Source: Streptomyces abyssomicinicus (GTDB lineage Bacteria; Actinomycetota; Actinomycetes; Streptomycetales; Streptomycetaceae). From it: DNA of 64,000 bases. Where the stretch lies: positions 300,110 to 364,109 of the forward strand of contig NZ_BBZI01000009.1 of assembly GCF_008974245.1 (NCBI RefSeq). The letters are read 5' to 3'. Numbering within the stretch: position 1 is the first letter of the stretch; every line of letters starts with the position of its first letter. The notes below the pieces were generated by a model. The model saw nothing but the letters and a program-made list of their open reading frames with translations, was not told the DNA's origin and did no database searches. Of the stretch, positions 52,089-61,668 are shown piece by piece. The translations under genes and the position numbers were made by a program.

Positions 52089-53513
52089 ATGAGCAGTAGT
52101 ACCCATCAGACGTCCACCATCGGCGCCGTCGGCGCGCCCAGCCGGCGCAACACGGAACTCGCGCTGCTGGTGTTCGCCGTCGCCATCCCGGTCTTCGCCT
52201 ACATCAACGTGGGCCTGGCCATCGACGGTTCGATCCCGGCCGGGCTGGCCACCTACGGCCTGAGCCTGGGCGCCATGGCCGCCCTCGGCCACCTGGCGGT
52301 GCGCAAGCTGGCGCCGTACGCCGACCCGCTGCTGCTGCCGCTGGCCACCCTGCTCAACGGGCTCGGCCTGGTCGCCATCTGGCGGCTGGACCAGTCGGAG
52401 CGGCTCCAGGCCCGCGACGCCTTCGTGGAGGCCGCGACCAACCAGCTGATCTACTCCGGTCTCGGCATCGTGCTGTTCGCGGCCGTGCTGTTCCTGCTCA
52501 AGGACCACCGCGTCCTGCAGCGCTACACCTACATCTCCATGCTCGCGGCGCTCGTCCTCCTGCTGCTGCCGCTGGTCCCAGGACTGGGCGTCAACATCTT
52601 CGGCGCCAAGATCTGGATCAAGGTCGGCGGGTTCACCATCCAGCCGGCCGAGTTCGCCAAGATCGTGATCGCGGTCTTCTTCGCCGGCTACCTGATGGTC
52701 AAGCGGGACGCCCTGGCCCTGGCCAGCCGTCGTTTCCTCGGTCTCTACCTGCCGCGCGGCCGCGACCTCGGCCCCATCCTGGTGGTCTGGGCGGTCTCGA
52801 TCCTGATCCTGGTCTTCGAGACCGACCTCGGTACCTCGCTGCTGTTCTTCGGCATGTTCGTGATCATGCTGTACGTCGCCACCGAGCGGACCAGCTGGAT
52901 CGTCTTCGGTCTGCTGATGTCCGCGGTCGGCGCCGTGACGGTGGCCACCTTCGAGTCGCACGTCCAGCAGCGCGTCCAGGCCTGGCTCGACCCGATGCGC
53001 GAGTGGGAGCTGAGCCGCCAGGGCGTGGTCGGCCACACCGAGCAGTCACAGGAGGCGCTGTGGGCCTTCGGCTCCGGCGGCACCCTGGGCAGCGGCTGGG
53101 GCCAGGGACACTCCGACCTGATCGGCTTCGCCGCCAACTCCGACTTCATCCTCGCGACCTTCGCCGAGGAGATCGGCCTGACCGGTGTGATGGCGATCCT
53201 GCTGCTGTACGTGCTCATCGTGCAGCGCGGCATCCGCACCGCCCTCGCCGCCCGCGACCCGTTCGGCAAGCTGCTGGCGGTGGGCCTGTCCGGCGCGTTC
53301 GCGCTCCAGGTGTTCGTGGTGGCCGGCGGCGTGATGGGGCTCATCCCGCTGACCGGTATGACCCTGCCGTTCGTGGCGTACGGTGGTTCGTCCGTCATCG
53401 CCAACTGGGCGCTCATCGGCGTGCTGCTCAGGATCAGTGACACCGCACGACGGCCCGCGCCCGCCCCGGCTCCCAACCCCGACGCCGAGATGACCCAGGT
53501 GGTCCGACCGTGA
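52089..53513 (+). CDS. rodA: FtsW/RodA/SpoVE-family glycosyltransferase
   Basis: This 474-residue SEDS protein with about 10 or more membrane helices polymerises lipid II glycan strands together with a cognate class B PBP. Conserved segments are GAKIWIKVGGFTIQPAEFAKI, ETDLGTSLLFFG, GLMSAVG-type helices and LPFVAYGGSSVIANWALIGVLL. Its gene overlaps the PBP gene by 4 nt, the usual SEDS-PBP pairing. The name RodA is by location; the division FtsW is expected elsewhere. Confidence 0.92.
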   Translation: MSSSTHQTSTIGAVGAPSRRNTELALLVFAVAIPVFAYINVGLAIDGSIPAGLATYGLSLGAMAALGHLAVRKLAPYADPLLLPLATLLNGLGLVAIWRLDQSERLQARDAFVEAATNQLIYSGLGIVLFAAVLFLLKDHRVLQRYTYISMLAALVLLLLPLVPGLGVNIFGAKIWIKVGGFTIQPAEFAKIVIAVFFAGYLMVKRDALALASRRFLGLYLPRGRDLGPILVVWAVSILILVFETDLGTSLLFFGMFVIMLYVATERTSWIVFGLLMSAVGAVTVATFESHVQQRVQAWLDPMREWELSRQGVVGHTEQSQEALWAFGSGGTLGSGWGQGHSDLIGFAANSDFILATFAEEIGLTGVMAILLLYVLIVQRGIRTALAARDPFGKLLAVGLSGAFALQVFVVAGGVMGLIPLTGMTLPFVAYGGSSVIANWALIGVLLRISDTARRPAPAPAPNPDAEMTQVVRP

Positions 53514-54961
53514 ACAAGCCCCTGCGCCGGATCGCGATCTTCTGCGGCCTGCTGATGCTGGCCCTGCTGCTGCGCGACAACTGGCTCCAGTACGCCCAGG
53601 CCGACGCGCTCGCCAAGGACTCCGACAACCGCCGGGTCCGCATCGAGCGCTACTCGATCCCGCGCGGCGACATCATCGTCGACGGCAAGGCGATCACCGG
53701 CTCCAAGCGCACCGACGGCGAGTTCCAGTACAAGCGGACCTGGAAGAACGGCCCCATGTGGGCGCCGGTCACCGGCTACTCCTCGCAGGCGTTCGACTCC
53801 AACCAGCTGGAGAAGCTCGAGGACGGCATCCTCACCGGGAACGACGACCGGCTCTTCTTCCGCAACACCCTGGACATGCTCACCGGTGAGGAGCGCCAGG
53901 GCGGCAACGTCGTCACCACGCTCAGCACCGCCGCCCAGAAGGCCGCCTGGAACGGGCTGAAGGGCAAGAAGGGCGCGGCCGTCGCGCTCGACCCGGCCAC
54001 CGGCAAGATCCTCGCCCTGGTCTCCGCGCCCTCCTACGACCCGTCGACGTTCGCCGGCAGCATGAACTCCGACTCCGAGGCGTGGAACTCGCTGCAGAAG
54101 AAGAACAACGAGGACGACCCGATGCTCAACCGGGCGCTGCGCCAGACGTACCCGCCCGGTTCCACCTTCAAGGTCGTCACCGCGGCGGCCGCGCTGGAGG
54201 AGGGGCTGATCGACGACATCGACGCCTCCACCGACAGCCCGGACCCGTTCCCGCTGCCGCAGTCGTCCTCCAAGCTCACCAACGACCACGGCGTCTGCGA
54301 GAACGTGAGCCTGCGCGAGGCGATGCGCATCTCCTGCAACACCGTCTTCGGCAAGATCAGCGACGAGCTCGGCAACAAGACGATGATCGAGCACTCGGAC
54401 AAGTTCGGGTTCAACGAGGAGATCTTCACCCCGGTCCGCGCGGACGCCAGCATCTACCCCAAGGACGTCCCGCCGCAGAACGCCATGGCGGGCATCGGCC
54501 AGGCGTCCAACCGCGCCACGCCCCTGCAGATGGCCATGGTCGCCGCCGCCGTCGCCAACGACGGCAAGCTGATGAAGCCGTACATGGTGGACCAGCTGCG
54601 TTCGGCCGACCTGGACACGATCGAGAAGACCGAGCCGGAGGAGCTCTCCCAGGCGGTCTCGCCGGAGAACGCCCAGAAGCTGCAGGACATGATGGAGACG
54701 GTCGTGGAGACCGGCACCGGCACCACCGCGAAGATCCCCGGTGTGACCGTGGGCGGCAAGACCGGTACGGCCCAGCACGGCGAGAACAACGAGAAGAACC
54801 CGTACGCCTGGTTCATCTCGTACGCGAAGGACTCCAACGGCAAGTCCGTCGCGGTCGCGGTGGTCGTCGAGGACGGTTCCGCGGTCCGCGAGAACATCTC
54901 CGGCGGCGGCCTCGCCGCGCCCATCGCGAAGGACATCATGGAAGCCGTGCTCGGCAAGTGA
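53510..54961 (+). CDS. pbpA: Class B penicillin-binding protein PbpA
   Basis: This 483-residue transpeptidase has a short cytosolic tail, one membrane segment (about 8-22), a non-catalytic dimerisation part and a penicillin-binding domain with Ser218-Thr-Phe-Lys221, Ser275-Cys-Asn277 and Lys417-Thr-Gly. It cross-links peptidoglycan as the partner of the overlapping SEDS gene; the GTG start shares GTGA with the rodA stop. Confidence 0.94.
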   Translation: MNKPLRRIAIFCGLLMLALLLRDNWLQYAQADALAKDSDNRRVRIERYSIPRGDIIVDGKAITGSKRTDGEFQYKRTWKNGPMWAPVTGYSSQAFDSNQLEKLEDGILTGNDDRLFFRNTLDMLTGEERQGGNVVTTLSTAAQKAAWNGLKGKKGAAVALDPATGKILALVSAPSYDPSTFAGSMNSDSEAWNSLQKKNNEDDPMLNRALRQTYPPGSTFKVVTAAAALEEGLIDDIDASTDSPDPFPLPQSSSKLTNDHGVCENVSLREAMRISCNTVFGKISDELGNKTMIEHSDKFGFNEEIFTPVRADASIYPKDVPPQNAMAGIGQASNRATPLQMAMVAAAVANDGKLMKPYMVDQLRSADLDTIEKTEPEELSQAVSPENAQKLQDMMETVVETGTGTTAKIPGVTVGGKTGTAQHGENNEKNPYAWFISYAKDSNGKSVAVAVVVEDGSAVRENISGGGLAAPIAKDIMEAVLGK

Positions 54962-55156
54962 TGGCCGGGGAGTGACTCCCGCCGCCTCTCCGTCACCCAC
55001 CGCGACGCCCGCGAGGGCCGTCCATACCGGTCGTGTATCGGGTGACGGGCGTGGCCGGGCGAGACACCGCGAGCCGGGTACGGTATGCCCGGACGGCACA
55101 CCGCCGAATCCATGAAGGGTGCGGTTGGGACCGACGGAGAGGGCTGGTAGGTAGCT

Positions 55157-57097
55157 ATGGAAGAGCCGCGTCGCCTCGGCGGCCGGTACGAGCTGGGCCA
55201 TGTGCTCGGCCGTGGTGGCATGGCGGAGGTCTACCTCGCGCAGGACACCCGGCTCGGCCGCACCGTGGCGGTGAAGACGCTACGGGCGGACCTCGCACGT
55301 GACCCGTCGTTCCAGGCCCGGTTCCGCCGTGAGGCCCAGTCGGCCGCCTCGCTCAACCACCCCGCGATCGTCGCGGTCTACGACACGGGCGAGGACTACA
55401 TCGACGGGGTCTCGATCCCGTACATCGTCATGGAGTACGTCGACGGCTCCACCCTCCGTGAGCTGCTCCACAGCGGGCGCAAGCTGCTGCCGGAGCGGTC
55501 CATGGAGATGACCATCGGCATCCTCCAGGCGCTGGAGTACTCCCACCGCAACGGCATCGTCCACCGCGACATCAAGCCGGCGAACGTCATGCTGACGCGC
55601 AACGGCCAGGTCAAGGTGATGGACTTCGGCATCGCCCGCGCCATGGGCGACTCCGGAATGACCATGACGCAGACGGCCGCCGTGATCGGAACCGCCCAGT
55701 ACCTCTCCCCGGAGCAGGCCAAGGGCGAACAGGTCGACGCGCGTTCCGACCTGTACTCCACGGGCTGCCTGCTCTACGAACTGCTCACGGTCCGTCCCCC
55801 GTTCGTGGGAGATTCCCCGGTCGCCGTCGCCTACCAGCACGTGCGCGAGGAGGCCCAGCCGCCGAGCGTCTTCGACCCCGAGATCACGCCCGAGATGGAC
55901 GCGATCGTCCTCAAGGCGCTCGTCAAGGACCCGAACTACCGCTACCAGTCGGCCGACGAGATGCGCGCCGACATCGAGGCCTGCCTCGACGGCCAGCCGG
56001 TCGCCGCCACCGCGGCCATGGGCTCGGTCGGTTACGGCGCCGGTTACGGCGGCTACAACCAGGGCTACGGCGACGACCAGCCCACCACCGCCATGGCCCC
56101 GGCGGGCGGCGCCACCTCGATGCTCCCGCCGATGAACCCCGACGACGGCGCCTACGGCTACGACGGCGACCGTCCCGACCGGCGGCGGCAGAAGAAGAAC
56201 CAGCAGTCGACGATCCTGCTGATCGCCGCCGCCGTGCTGGTGCTGATCGGCGCGATCCTGATCGGCCGGTACATCGTCGCCGACAACGACCCCGCCCAGG
56301 CCACGGTGCCCAACTTCGTGGGCAGCACCAAGGCGGAGGCCCGGGACCAGGCGACCAACGTCGGGCTGAAGGTCACCTTCAGCAACAGGGAGTGCGAGGA
56401 GCAGGAGAAGGGACGCGTCTGCTCCCAGGACCCTGACAAGGGCACCAAGCTCGACAAGGGCGAGTCGGTCGCGCTGGTCGTCTCCACCGGGATGCCCAAG
56501 ATCGAGGTGCCGGACGTCGTCGGCAAGAGCCGGGACGAGGCGACCGAGGAGCTGGAGAAGGCCGGCTTCGAGGTCACCGTGACCCCCGAGGTCAACGCCC
56601 AGGCGGAAGAGGACACGGTCACCGACCAAGACCCGGGCGACGGCACCGAGCTGGAGAAGGGCGCCGAGGTGACCATCACGGTCGCCAAGCCGCCGCAGCA
56701 GGTGAACGTGCCGAACGTCATGGGCAAGACCTGTGACGAGGCCAAGCGGGACCTCGAGGCTGACGGTCTCACCGGTCAGTGCGACAGCCAGCCGGCCGAC
56801 ACCACCGACCCGAACATGGACGGCAAGGTAGTCGCGATGTCCCCCTTCCAGCCGGGCCAGAAGGTCGACGTGGGCTCTTCGGTCACGCTGAAGGTCGGCA
56901 AGCTGAAGGAAGCCCAGCAGCCCGTCCCGGACGTGCAGGGCAAGCCGCTGAAGGACGCCCGGAAGATGCTGGAGGATGCCGGGTACCGCAACATCCAGCC
57001 GTCGAAGAACGACCCGAACGGGATCGTGGCGGTGCAGTCGGTACCGGCCGGCACGACGCCGGACCCCAACACGCCGATCGTGCTGATCATCCCCTGA
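55157..57097 (+). CDS. pknB: PknB-type Ser/Thr kinase with four PASTA domains
   Basis: This 646-residue kinase has a catalytic domain at about 10-275 (Lys40, HRD Asp138, DFG 156-158, activation loop MTMTQTAAVIGTAQYLSPEQA rich in phosphorylatable Thr), an intracellular Gly/Tyr-rich linker, one membrane segment (about 351-371) and four outer PASTA domains (about 380-449, 450-516, 517-585, 586-646). PASTA domains bind muropeptides and lipid II, so it senses wall growth and signals to the upstream FHA, SEDS and PBP proteins. There is a 195-bp gap after pbpA, so it may also have its own promoter. Confidence 0.95.
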   Translation: MEEPRRLGGRYELGHVLGRGGMAEVYLAQDTRLGRTVAVKTLRADLARDPSFQARFRREAQSAASLNHPAIVAVYDTGEDYIDGVSIPYIVMEYVDGSTLRELLHSGRKLLPERSMEMTIGILQALEYSHRNGIVHRDIKPANVMLTRNGQVKVMDFGIARAMGDSGMTMTQTAAVIGTAQYLSPEQAKGEQVDARSDLYSTGCLLYELLTVRPPFVGDSPVAVAYQHVREEAQPPSVFDPEITPEMDAIVLKALVKDPNYRYQSADEMRADIEACLDGQPVAATAAMGSVGYGAGYGGYNQGYGDDQPTTAMAPAGGATSMLPPMNPDDGAYGYDGDRPDRRRQKKNQQSTILLIAAAVLVLIGAILIGRYIVADNDPAQATVPNFVGSTKAEARDQATNVGLKVTFSNRECEEQEKGRVCSQDPDKGTKLDKGESVALVVSTGMPKIEVPDVVGKSRDEATEELEKAGFEVTVTPEVNAQAEEDTVTDQDPGDGTELEKGAEVTITVAKPPQQVNVPNVMGKTCDEAKRDLEADGLTGQCDSQPADTTDPNMDGKVVAMSPFQPGQKVDVGSSVTLKVGKLKEAQQPVPDVQGKPLKDARKMLEDAGYRNIQPSKNDPNGIVAVQSVPAGTTPDPNTPIVLIIP

Positions 57098-57118
57098 CCG
57101 GTTGATCATCTGAGGCTC

Positions 57119-57150
57119 AGGGCCCGCTCACCCCACGGTGGGCGGGCCCT
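57119..57150. terminator. Hairpin between pknB and the flippase gene
   Basis: A 14-bp stem with one G-T pair (57119-57132 with 57137-57150) and loop CCAC lies between convergent genes. Confidence 0.85.
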
Positions 57151-57174
57151 CCCCGTGTCCGGGTCCGGGTCCAC

Positions 57175-58521
57175 TCAGGCCGTCTTCCTCACGCGCAGCC
57201 AGGACGCCGCGGCCTTCAGCCCGGATCCCGCCGCCAGCCCCCACGCAGCGCCCGCCGCGCCGCCGAGGGCGAACCCGGTGAACAGCAGGGCCACCGACAG
57301 CAGCGAGAAGACGACCTGCACCGGCAGCGTCTCGCGCGGGCTGAGCACCCGCAGGGTGAGCAGTGCGCTCACCCCGAAGCCCATCAGCAGGTACTGCGTC
57401 CCCGTGGCCGGCAGCAGCGCGGCGACCGCGGGCCACGTGTCGCCGAGGACCTGGCGTCCCCAGCCGTCGGGGAGCAGCAGCCACAGGCCCGCCCACGCCC
57501 CGCCGGTGGCCGCGAGCGCGACGCCGAGCAGCAGCGTGGCACGTGTCACCGCCCGCCCTCCGCCGCCGAGGCGGGTCAGCAGCGGCGGGCCGAAGGCGTT
57601 GGCGGCGCCGAAGAACACGTTGAGCGGGCCGAACAACGCCGAGGCGCCCCGCAGCGCGCCCACCGCGAGGGGCGTGCCGACCAGGCCGAGGGCGAGCACC
57701 GCGAGCTGGCTGGAGCCGTTGCCGACGGCGAACTCGACCACGAACCGCCGGCCCAGGTGCCCGCGCCGCAGGTAGGCACGGGTTCCAGCGCCCGTTCCGG
57801 TGCCGGTCCCGCTCCCGGTGCTGCCCCGGGTGCGCAGGACCCGCCTGAGCAGCAGCGCGGCGACGGCCAGTGAGGGCAGCGCGGCGGCCCCCCAGGCGAG
57901 GATCAGCCGCGCCGCGTCGGCACCGTCGGGCTGGGCGGCGAGGAGGCCGACGGTGGCGAGCAGCCGCAGCCCGTCCGAGGCCAGTGCGTGGTGGGGCCGC
58001 CGGAGCAGCGAGAAGCAGTAACGGACCGCGTCCTGGAGGAGGACCACCGGCAGCACCGCGCCCAGCGCGGTCAGGGCGCGGCCCGTCCCCCCGCCGAGCC
58101 AGAGGCCGGTCGCCGCCAGCACGGCCGCGGCGACCAGCGAGGCCGGCACGGTGAAGGCGAGCGCCGAGCGGCAGGCGGCCTCGCGGGCCTCGCGCACCAG
58201 GACCAGCGCCTGGCCGACGTAGCTCATGAAGAGCCCGAGGGTGACGGTGAAGACCAGGTAGACCATGGAGAACTGGGCGAACCCGGCCGCGGTGGAGACC
58301 CGCGCGGCGAGGATCAGCACCAGGATGTTGGTCAGCCCGGCGGCGGCCTGGTCGAGGACCGACGCGACGACGGCGGCCGGTCCACGCAGGCCACCCCCGC
58401 CCTCGTCCTCGTGCTCGCCCCCGGCTGCGGCTTCGGCTTCGGCTCCCGACGCCTTGGCGTCCCCCGCTCCGTCGTCCCCCGCTCCGCCATCCGCTCCCCG
58501 GGTCACGGGCGGCCCGGTCAC
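57175..58521 (-). CDS. Polysaccharide flippase (MATE/Wzx-like)
   Basis: This 448-residue membrane protein with about 12 hydrophobic segments resembles oligosaccharide flippases (VASVLDQAAAGLTNILVLILAARVSTAAGFAQFSMVYLVFTV; LRGASALFGPLNVFFGAANAFGPPLL). It would move lipid-linked sugar units across the membrane. The GTG at 58521 shares GTGA with the stop of the upstream co-polymerase gene; the 45 residues before the first helix are disordered. It is the last gene of a three-gene operon. Confidence 0.85.
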   Translation of the reverse strand: MTGPPVTRGADGGAGDDGAGDAKASGAEAEAAAGGEHEDEGGGGLRGPAAVVASVLDQAAAGLTNILVLILAARVSTAAGFAQFSMVYLVFTVTLGLFMSYVGQALVLVREAREAACRSALAFTVPASLVAAAVLAATGLWLGGGTGRALTALGAVLPVVLLQDAVRYCFSLLRRPHHALASDGLRLLATVGLLAAQPDGADAARLILAWGAAALPSLAVAALLLRRVLRTRGSTGSGTGTGTGAGTRAYLRRGHLGRRFVVEFAVGNGSSQLAVLALGLVGTPLAVGALRGASALFGPLNVFFGAANAFGPPLLTRLGGGGRAVTRATLLLGVALAATGGAWAGLWLLLPDGWGRQVLGDTWPAVAALLPATGTQYLLMGFGVSALLTLRVLSPRETLPVQVVFSLLSVALLFTGFALGGAAGAAWGLAAGSGLKAAASWLRVRKTA

Positions 58522-60236
58522 GGCCGGTCTTGCGGCAGCGTGACGGTCTGCAGGCCGAGCGTCGGCTGGTCGTCGTGCTCGTGCGGGATGTAGGTCGGCT
58601 CCGCGCGCCGGCGCGGCTCGGGCGCCGGGGGCCGGGGCTCCTTGCGCCGGTTCTTCTGCTTGCGGCCCCGCCCCCGGCCGTCCCGGGCCGGCTCGGTGTC
58701 CTGGCCGCGGTGCATCACCGCGCCGAGGACGGTGCCACCCGCGCCGACGATCAGGTCGCGCAGCCGTGCGAGCTGGGCGCGGTGCACGCCGCGCGGGTCG
58801 CAGACCACCAGGACGCCGTCGACCCGGTCGACCAGGGCGAGCGCGTCGGCGTAGGCGAAGACCGGGGGCGTGAGGACGATGACCGTGGCGTGCGCGTCGT
58901 CGGCCTCGGCGACCAGGCGCGAGGTCTCCGCGGAGGTCAACGCGCGGGCCACGTTGCGCACCCGGGCTCCGGGGACCAGCTCGAAGCCGCCGGACTCGCC
59001 GGCGTCCACCAGCAGACGGCGGCGGCCGGGCCACTCCTCGTCGCCCCCGCCGGACACCGCGGACTCGTCGGTCCAGGACGGGCGGGACAGCTCGTGGGCG
59101 TCCAGTTCGTGGGTGAGGAAGGGGCGGCGGAGGTCCGCCTCGACGACCAGGACCCGCTTGCCGGTCTCCGAGAAGGTCGCCGCCAGGTTGACCGCGACGG
59201 CGGCGGCGGTCCGGCTGGAGCCGCGGGGGGCGGCGACCAGCAGCCGCCGGCGGTCGGCGAACCGCCGGTCGTAGGCGAGCCGGTAGGCGATCGACCGGTA
59301 CTCCTCGGCGAGCGGGGAGTCGTCGCGGTCCTCCGTCAGCAGCGGGTCGTCGGGATCGATGCGGGGCAGCGAACCGAGCACCGGGGCGCGCAGCGCACGG
59401 GCCACGTCCCCCTCGGAGCGGGCCGCCGGGTCGAAGACCAGCCGGACCCACGCGAAGAGGAGACCCAGCGCGAGACCGCCGGTGCCGCCCAGGATCAGCG
59501 ACAGGGCCCAGCCGGGGCCGTCGGATCCGGACGGCGGGGTGGCCGTGCGGATCACCTTGCCGGGCGTCATGTCGAGCGATTCGAGCTTGCTGATCCGGTC
59601 GTTGAGTTCGGTGATCTTGTTGAGCAGGTTGGCCTTGACGCTGAAGTCCGACTCGGGGCTGCTGCTGGTGAGGGACGCGGCGAGTTCCTCGTGCTGCTTG
59701 GCGATCGGGTTCAGCTGCTTCTTCAGACCCTTGATCATCGAGTCACGGGTCGCCTCGGTGTCCCGGCGGCGCTCCTCGAGGTAGGACTCGACGGCGGCGT
59801 TGGCGCGCCGGGCCGCGTCCTTGGGGTCGTCGGCGGTGTAGCTGAACCGGAGCACCTGCGACTGCGGCGGGTTGGTGACCTGCAGGCCGGCGAGGAAGGC
59901 CTCCTCCCGGCCGCCGATGCCGAGCACCTCGGCCGCCCGCTCGGCGGTGCGGCGGCTTCCGGCGTCCTGCCGTTCGGTGTTCATGTCCAGCTTGGAGCTC
60001 GACTGGCTGGCGCTGAACGGGTCGTCGGTGGCCACCCGCAGGCGTACGTCACTGGTGGCGACATAGGTGTCCGCGGTGCTCAGCCCGAGCCAGGCGCCGC
60101 CCAGCAGGCCCAGCAGCACACCGCCCGCGATCAGCCGGGGGTAGCGCATCAGCTGAAGGAACTGGTCCCGCAGCAGATCCGGCTCGTCCTCCGGCACCGG
60201 CACCAGTCCGGCCGGTCCGCCGTTGGTCTCGGTCAT
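58518..60236 (-). CDS. Wzz-type polysaccharide co-polymerase with degenerate P-loop
   Basis: This 572-residue protein has two membrane segments (RLIAGGVLLGLLGGAWLGL and WALSLILGGTGGLALGLLFAWV) around a coiled-coil periplasmic region, then a cytosolic domain like bacterial tyrosine kinases. The Walker A place reads APRGSSRTAAAVAVNLA instead of GxGKST, so the usual Lys is Arg, while the Walker B-like VLVVEADLRRPFL is kept. There is no C-terminal Tyr cluster. It is probably a chain-length regulator with lost or altered kinase activity. ATGA overlap with the upstream glycosyltransferase. Confidence 0.85.
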   Translation of the reverse strand: MTETNGGPAGLVPVPEDEPDLLRDQFLQLMRYPRLIAGGVLLGLLGGAWLGLSTADTYVATSDVRLRVATDDPFSASQSSSKLDMNTERQDAGSRRTAERAAEVLGIGGREEAFLAGLQVTNPPQSQVLRFSYTADDPKDAARRANAAVESYLEERRRDTEATRDSMIKGLKKQLNPIAKQHEELAASLTSSSPESDFSVKANLLNKITELNDRISKLESLDMTPGKVIRTATPPSGSDGPGWALSLILGGTGGLALGLLFAWVRLVFDPAARSEGDVARALRAPVLGSLPRIDPDDPLLTEDRDDSPLAEEYRSIAYRLAYDRRFADRRRLLVAAPRGSSRTAAAVAVNLAATFSETGKRVLVVEADLRRPFLTHELDAHELSRPSWTDESAVSGGGDEEWPGRRRLLVDAGESGGFELVPGARVRNVARALTSAETSRLVAEADDAHATVIVLTPPVFAYADALALVDRVDGVLVVCDPRGVHRAQLARLRDLIVGAGGTVLGAVMHRGQDTEPARDGRGRGRKQKNRRKEPRPPAPEPRRRAEPTYIPHEHDDQPTLGLQTVTLPQDRP

Positions 60237-61540
60237 GCTCCCGCCCCTCTCGCCTTCTCCTGCTCCCCCGCCGCCGTGCCGACGGGCCCCGCCAGAACCT
60301 CGGCCAATAGGGCGTCGTAGCGGGCCAAGCCGGCCTCACGGCCCAGATGCGCCGCCACGTGGCGGGGTCCCTGTGCTCCCAGCGCGTCGGCGGCGGCCGG
60401 GTCGGCGGCCAGTTTCCGTACCGCCTCCAGCAGCGCCGCCGGCTCCTCCGGCTCCACCAGGACGCCGGCACCGGAGCGGCGCACCTCCTCGGCGGTACCG
60501 CCGCCGTCCGCGACCGAGGCGACCACGGGCCGTCCGGCCGCGAAGTACGAGGTCAGCTTGGACGGCACACTCATGTCCAGCACCGATGCCCGCTGGGTCA
60601 CCGCGAGCACGTCGGCCGCCGCCAGCACGTCGGGGAACTCCTCGTTCCGCACCGGCGGCAGGAACTCCACGTTGGGGACGCCGGTCGCCATGTCCTGGAG
60701 CGCGGCACGCTGGTTGCCGTCGCCCATCAGCACCCAGCGGACGTCCGGGTCCAGGCGGGCCGCTCCCACCAGCACCTCCAGACCCTGCTTGAGGCCCATG
60801 TTCCCCGAGTGCAGCACCACCGGCGCCGGGCCCCAGCCGAGCCGGGCGCGGGTCTCCGCGCGGTCGGCCGAGGGGGCCGCCACATGGGACCAGTTGGGAA
60901 CCACGCGGATCCTCCCGCGGTCCACCCCCAGCGCCACGACGCGGTCGGCGAACGTCTCGTGGATGACGCCGACGAGGGTGGCCCGGCGCAGCACGTGCCC
61001 CTCGACCCCGGAGGCGGCGCTCGCGGCGCGGTCGCCGCCGGAGATGCCGCTCTGTTCGGCCGCCGCCCCCATCAGGTCCTGCACCACGGGGACGAACGGC
61101 ACCCGCCACCGGGCGGCCAGCCGGGACGCCACCACGCCGCCGGCCAGGCTCGGCAGCTGGGCGAAGACCGCCTCCGGGGGTCCCATCCGCGGTGGGGCGG
61201 CGAGCTGGTGGCCCAGCACGGTCGCCTCGAACATCGCGCGGCGCGCGGCGGTCTGCCGTGACGGCACCAGGTGGCGCCGCCGGTGCACGCTCACCCCGTT
61301 CATCGACTCGGTCATCCGCCACCGGCCGCGGTAGCCGGGGTCGACGGACCACGACGGGTAGTGCGGCATACCGGCCAGCACGTGCGTCTCATGCCCCTCG
61401 GCCGACCAGTGCTCGGCGATCTGGGTGGCGTACGGGCCGATGCCGGTGTGTTCCGGCGCGTAGTTGGTGGAGACGAGCAGCAGGCGATGCCGGGGTATTC
61501 GGCCACCCGCCGGCTGATACTCAGTCACGTTCCGCTTCAC
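60233..61540 (-). CDS. Glycosyltransferase family 4 (WcaI-like)
   Basis: This 435-residue GT-B enzyme starts with LLLVSTNYAPEHTGIGPYATQIAEHWSAEGHETHVL, typical of the colanic-acid WcaI-like group. It has a C-terminal nucleotide-sugar domain (VVLHSGNMGLKQGLEVLVGAA; VPSKLTSYFAAGRPVVASV; GAGVLVEPEEPAALLEAV). It adds a sugar to a lipid-linked polysaccharide unit and is first in the operon with the co-polymerase and flippase. Confidence 0.9.
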   Translation of the reverse strand: MKRNVTEYQPAGGRIPRHRLLLVSTNYAPEHTGIGPYATQIAEHWSAEGHETHVLAGMPHYPSWSVDPGYRGRWRMTESMNGVSVHRRRHLVPSRQTAARRAMFEATVLGHQLAAPPRMGPPEAVFAQLPSLAGGVVASRLAARWRVPFVPVVQDLMGAAAEQSGISGGDRAASAASGVEGHVLRRATLVGVIHETFADRVVALGVDRGRIRVVPNWSHVAAPSADRAETRARLGWGPAPVVLHSGNMGLKQGLEVLVGAARLDPDVRWVLMGDGNQRAALQDMATGVPNVEFLPPVRNEEFPDVLAAADVLAVTQRASVLDMSVPSKLTSYFAAGRPVVASVADGGGTAEEVRRSGAGVLVEPEEPAALLEAVRKLAADPAAADALGAQGPRHVAAHLGREAGLARYDALLAEVLAGPVGTAAGEQEKARGAGA

Positions 61541-61668
61541 AGGCCCCCCTTGCAGCGAACGAGCTGTTCGTCACCCTAATCGTTCACCTGTCCCACCCGA
61601 AGGGTGCACGGTACTGTCATTTCTGACGCAGGGGGGAAGAAAGCGTATCCATAGGGGGGAAACGCAAG

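Noticed and set aside
52745..55201. 818-codon open frame antisense to rodA and pbpA
   Set aside because: It crosses two genes with clear active-site motifs and has no domain itself.
60349..60366. CCGCCACGTGGCGG palindrome as a second parS
   Set aside because: It shares only the CACGTG core; the GTTT/AAAC arms required by ParB are missing.
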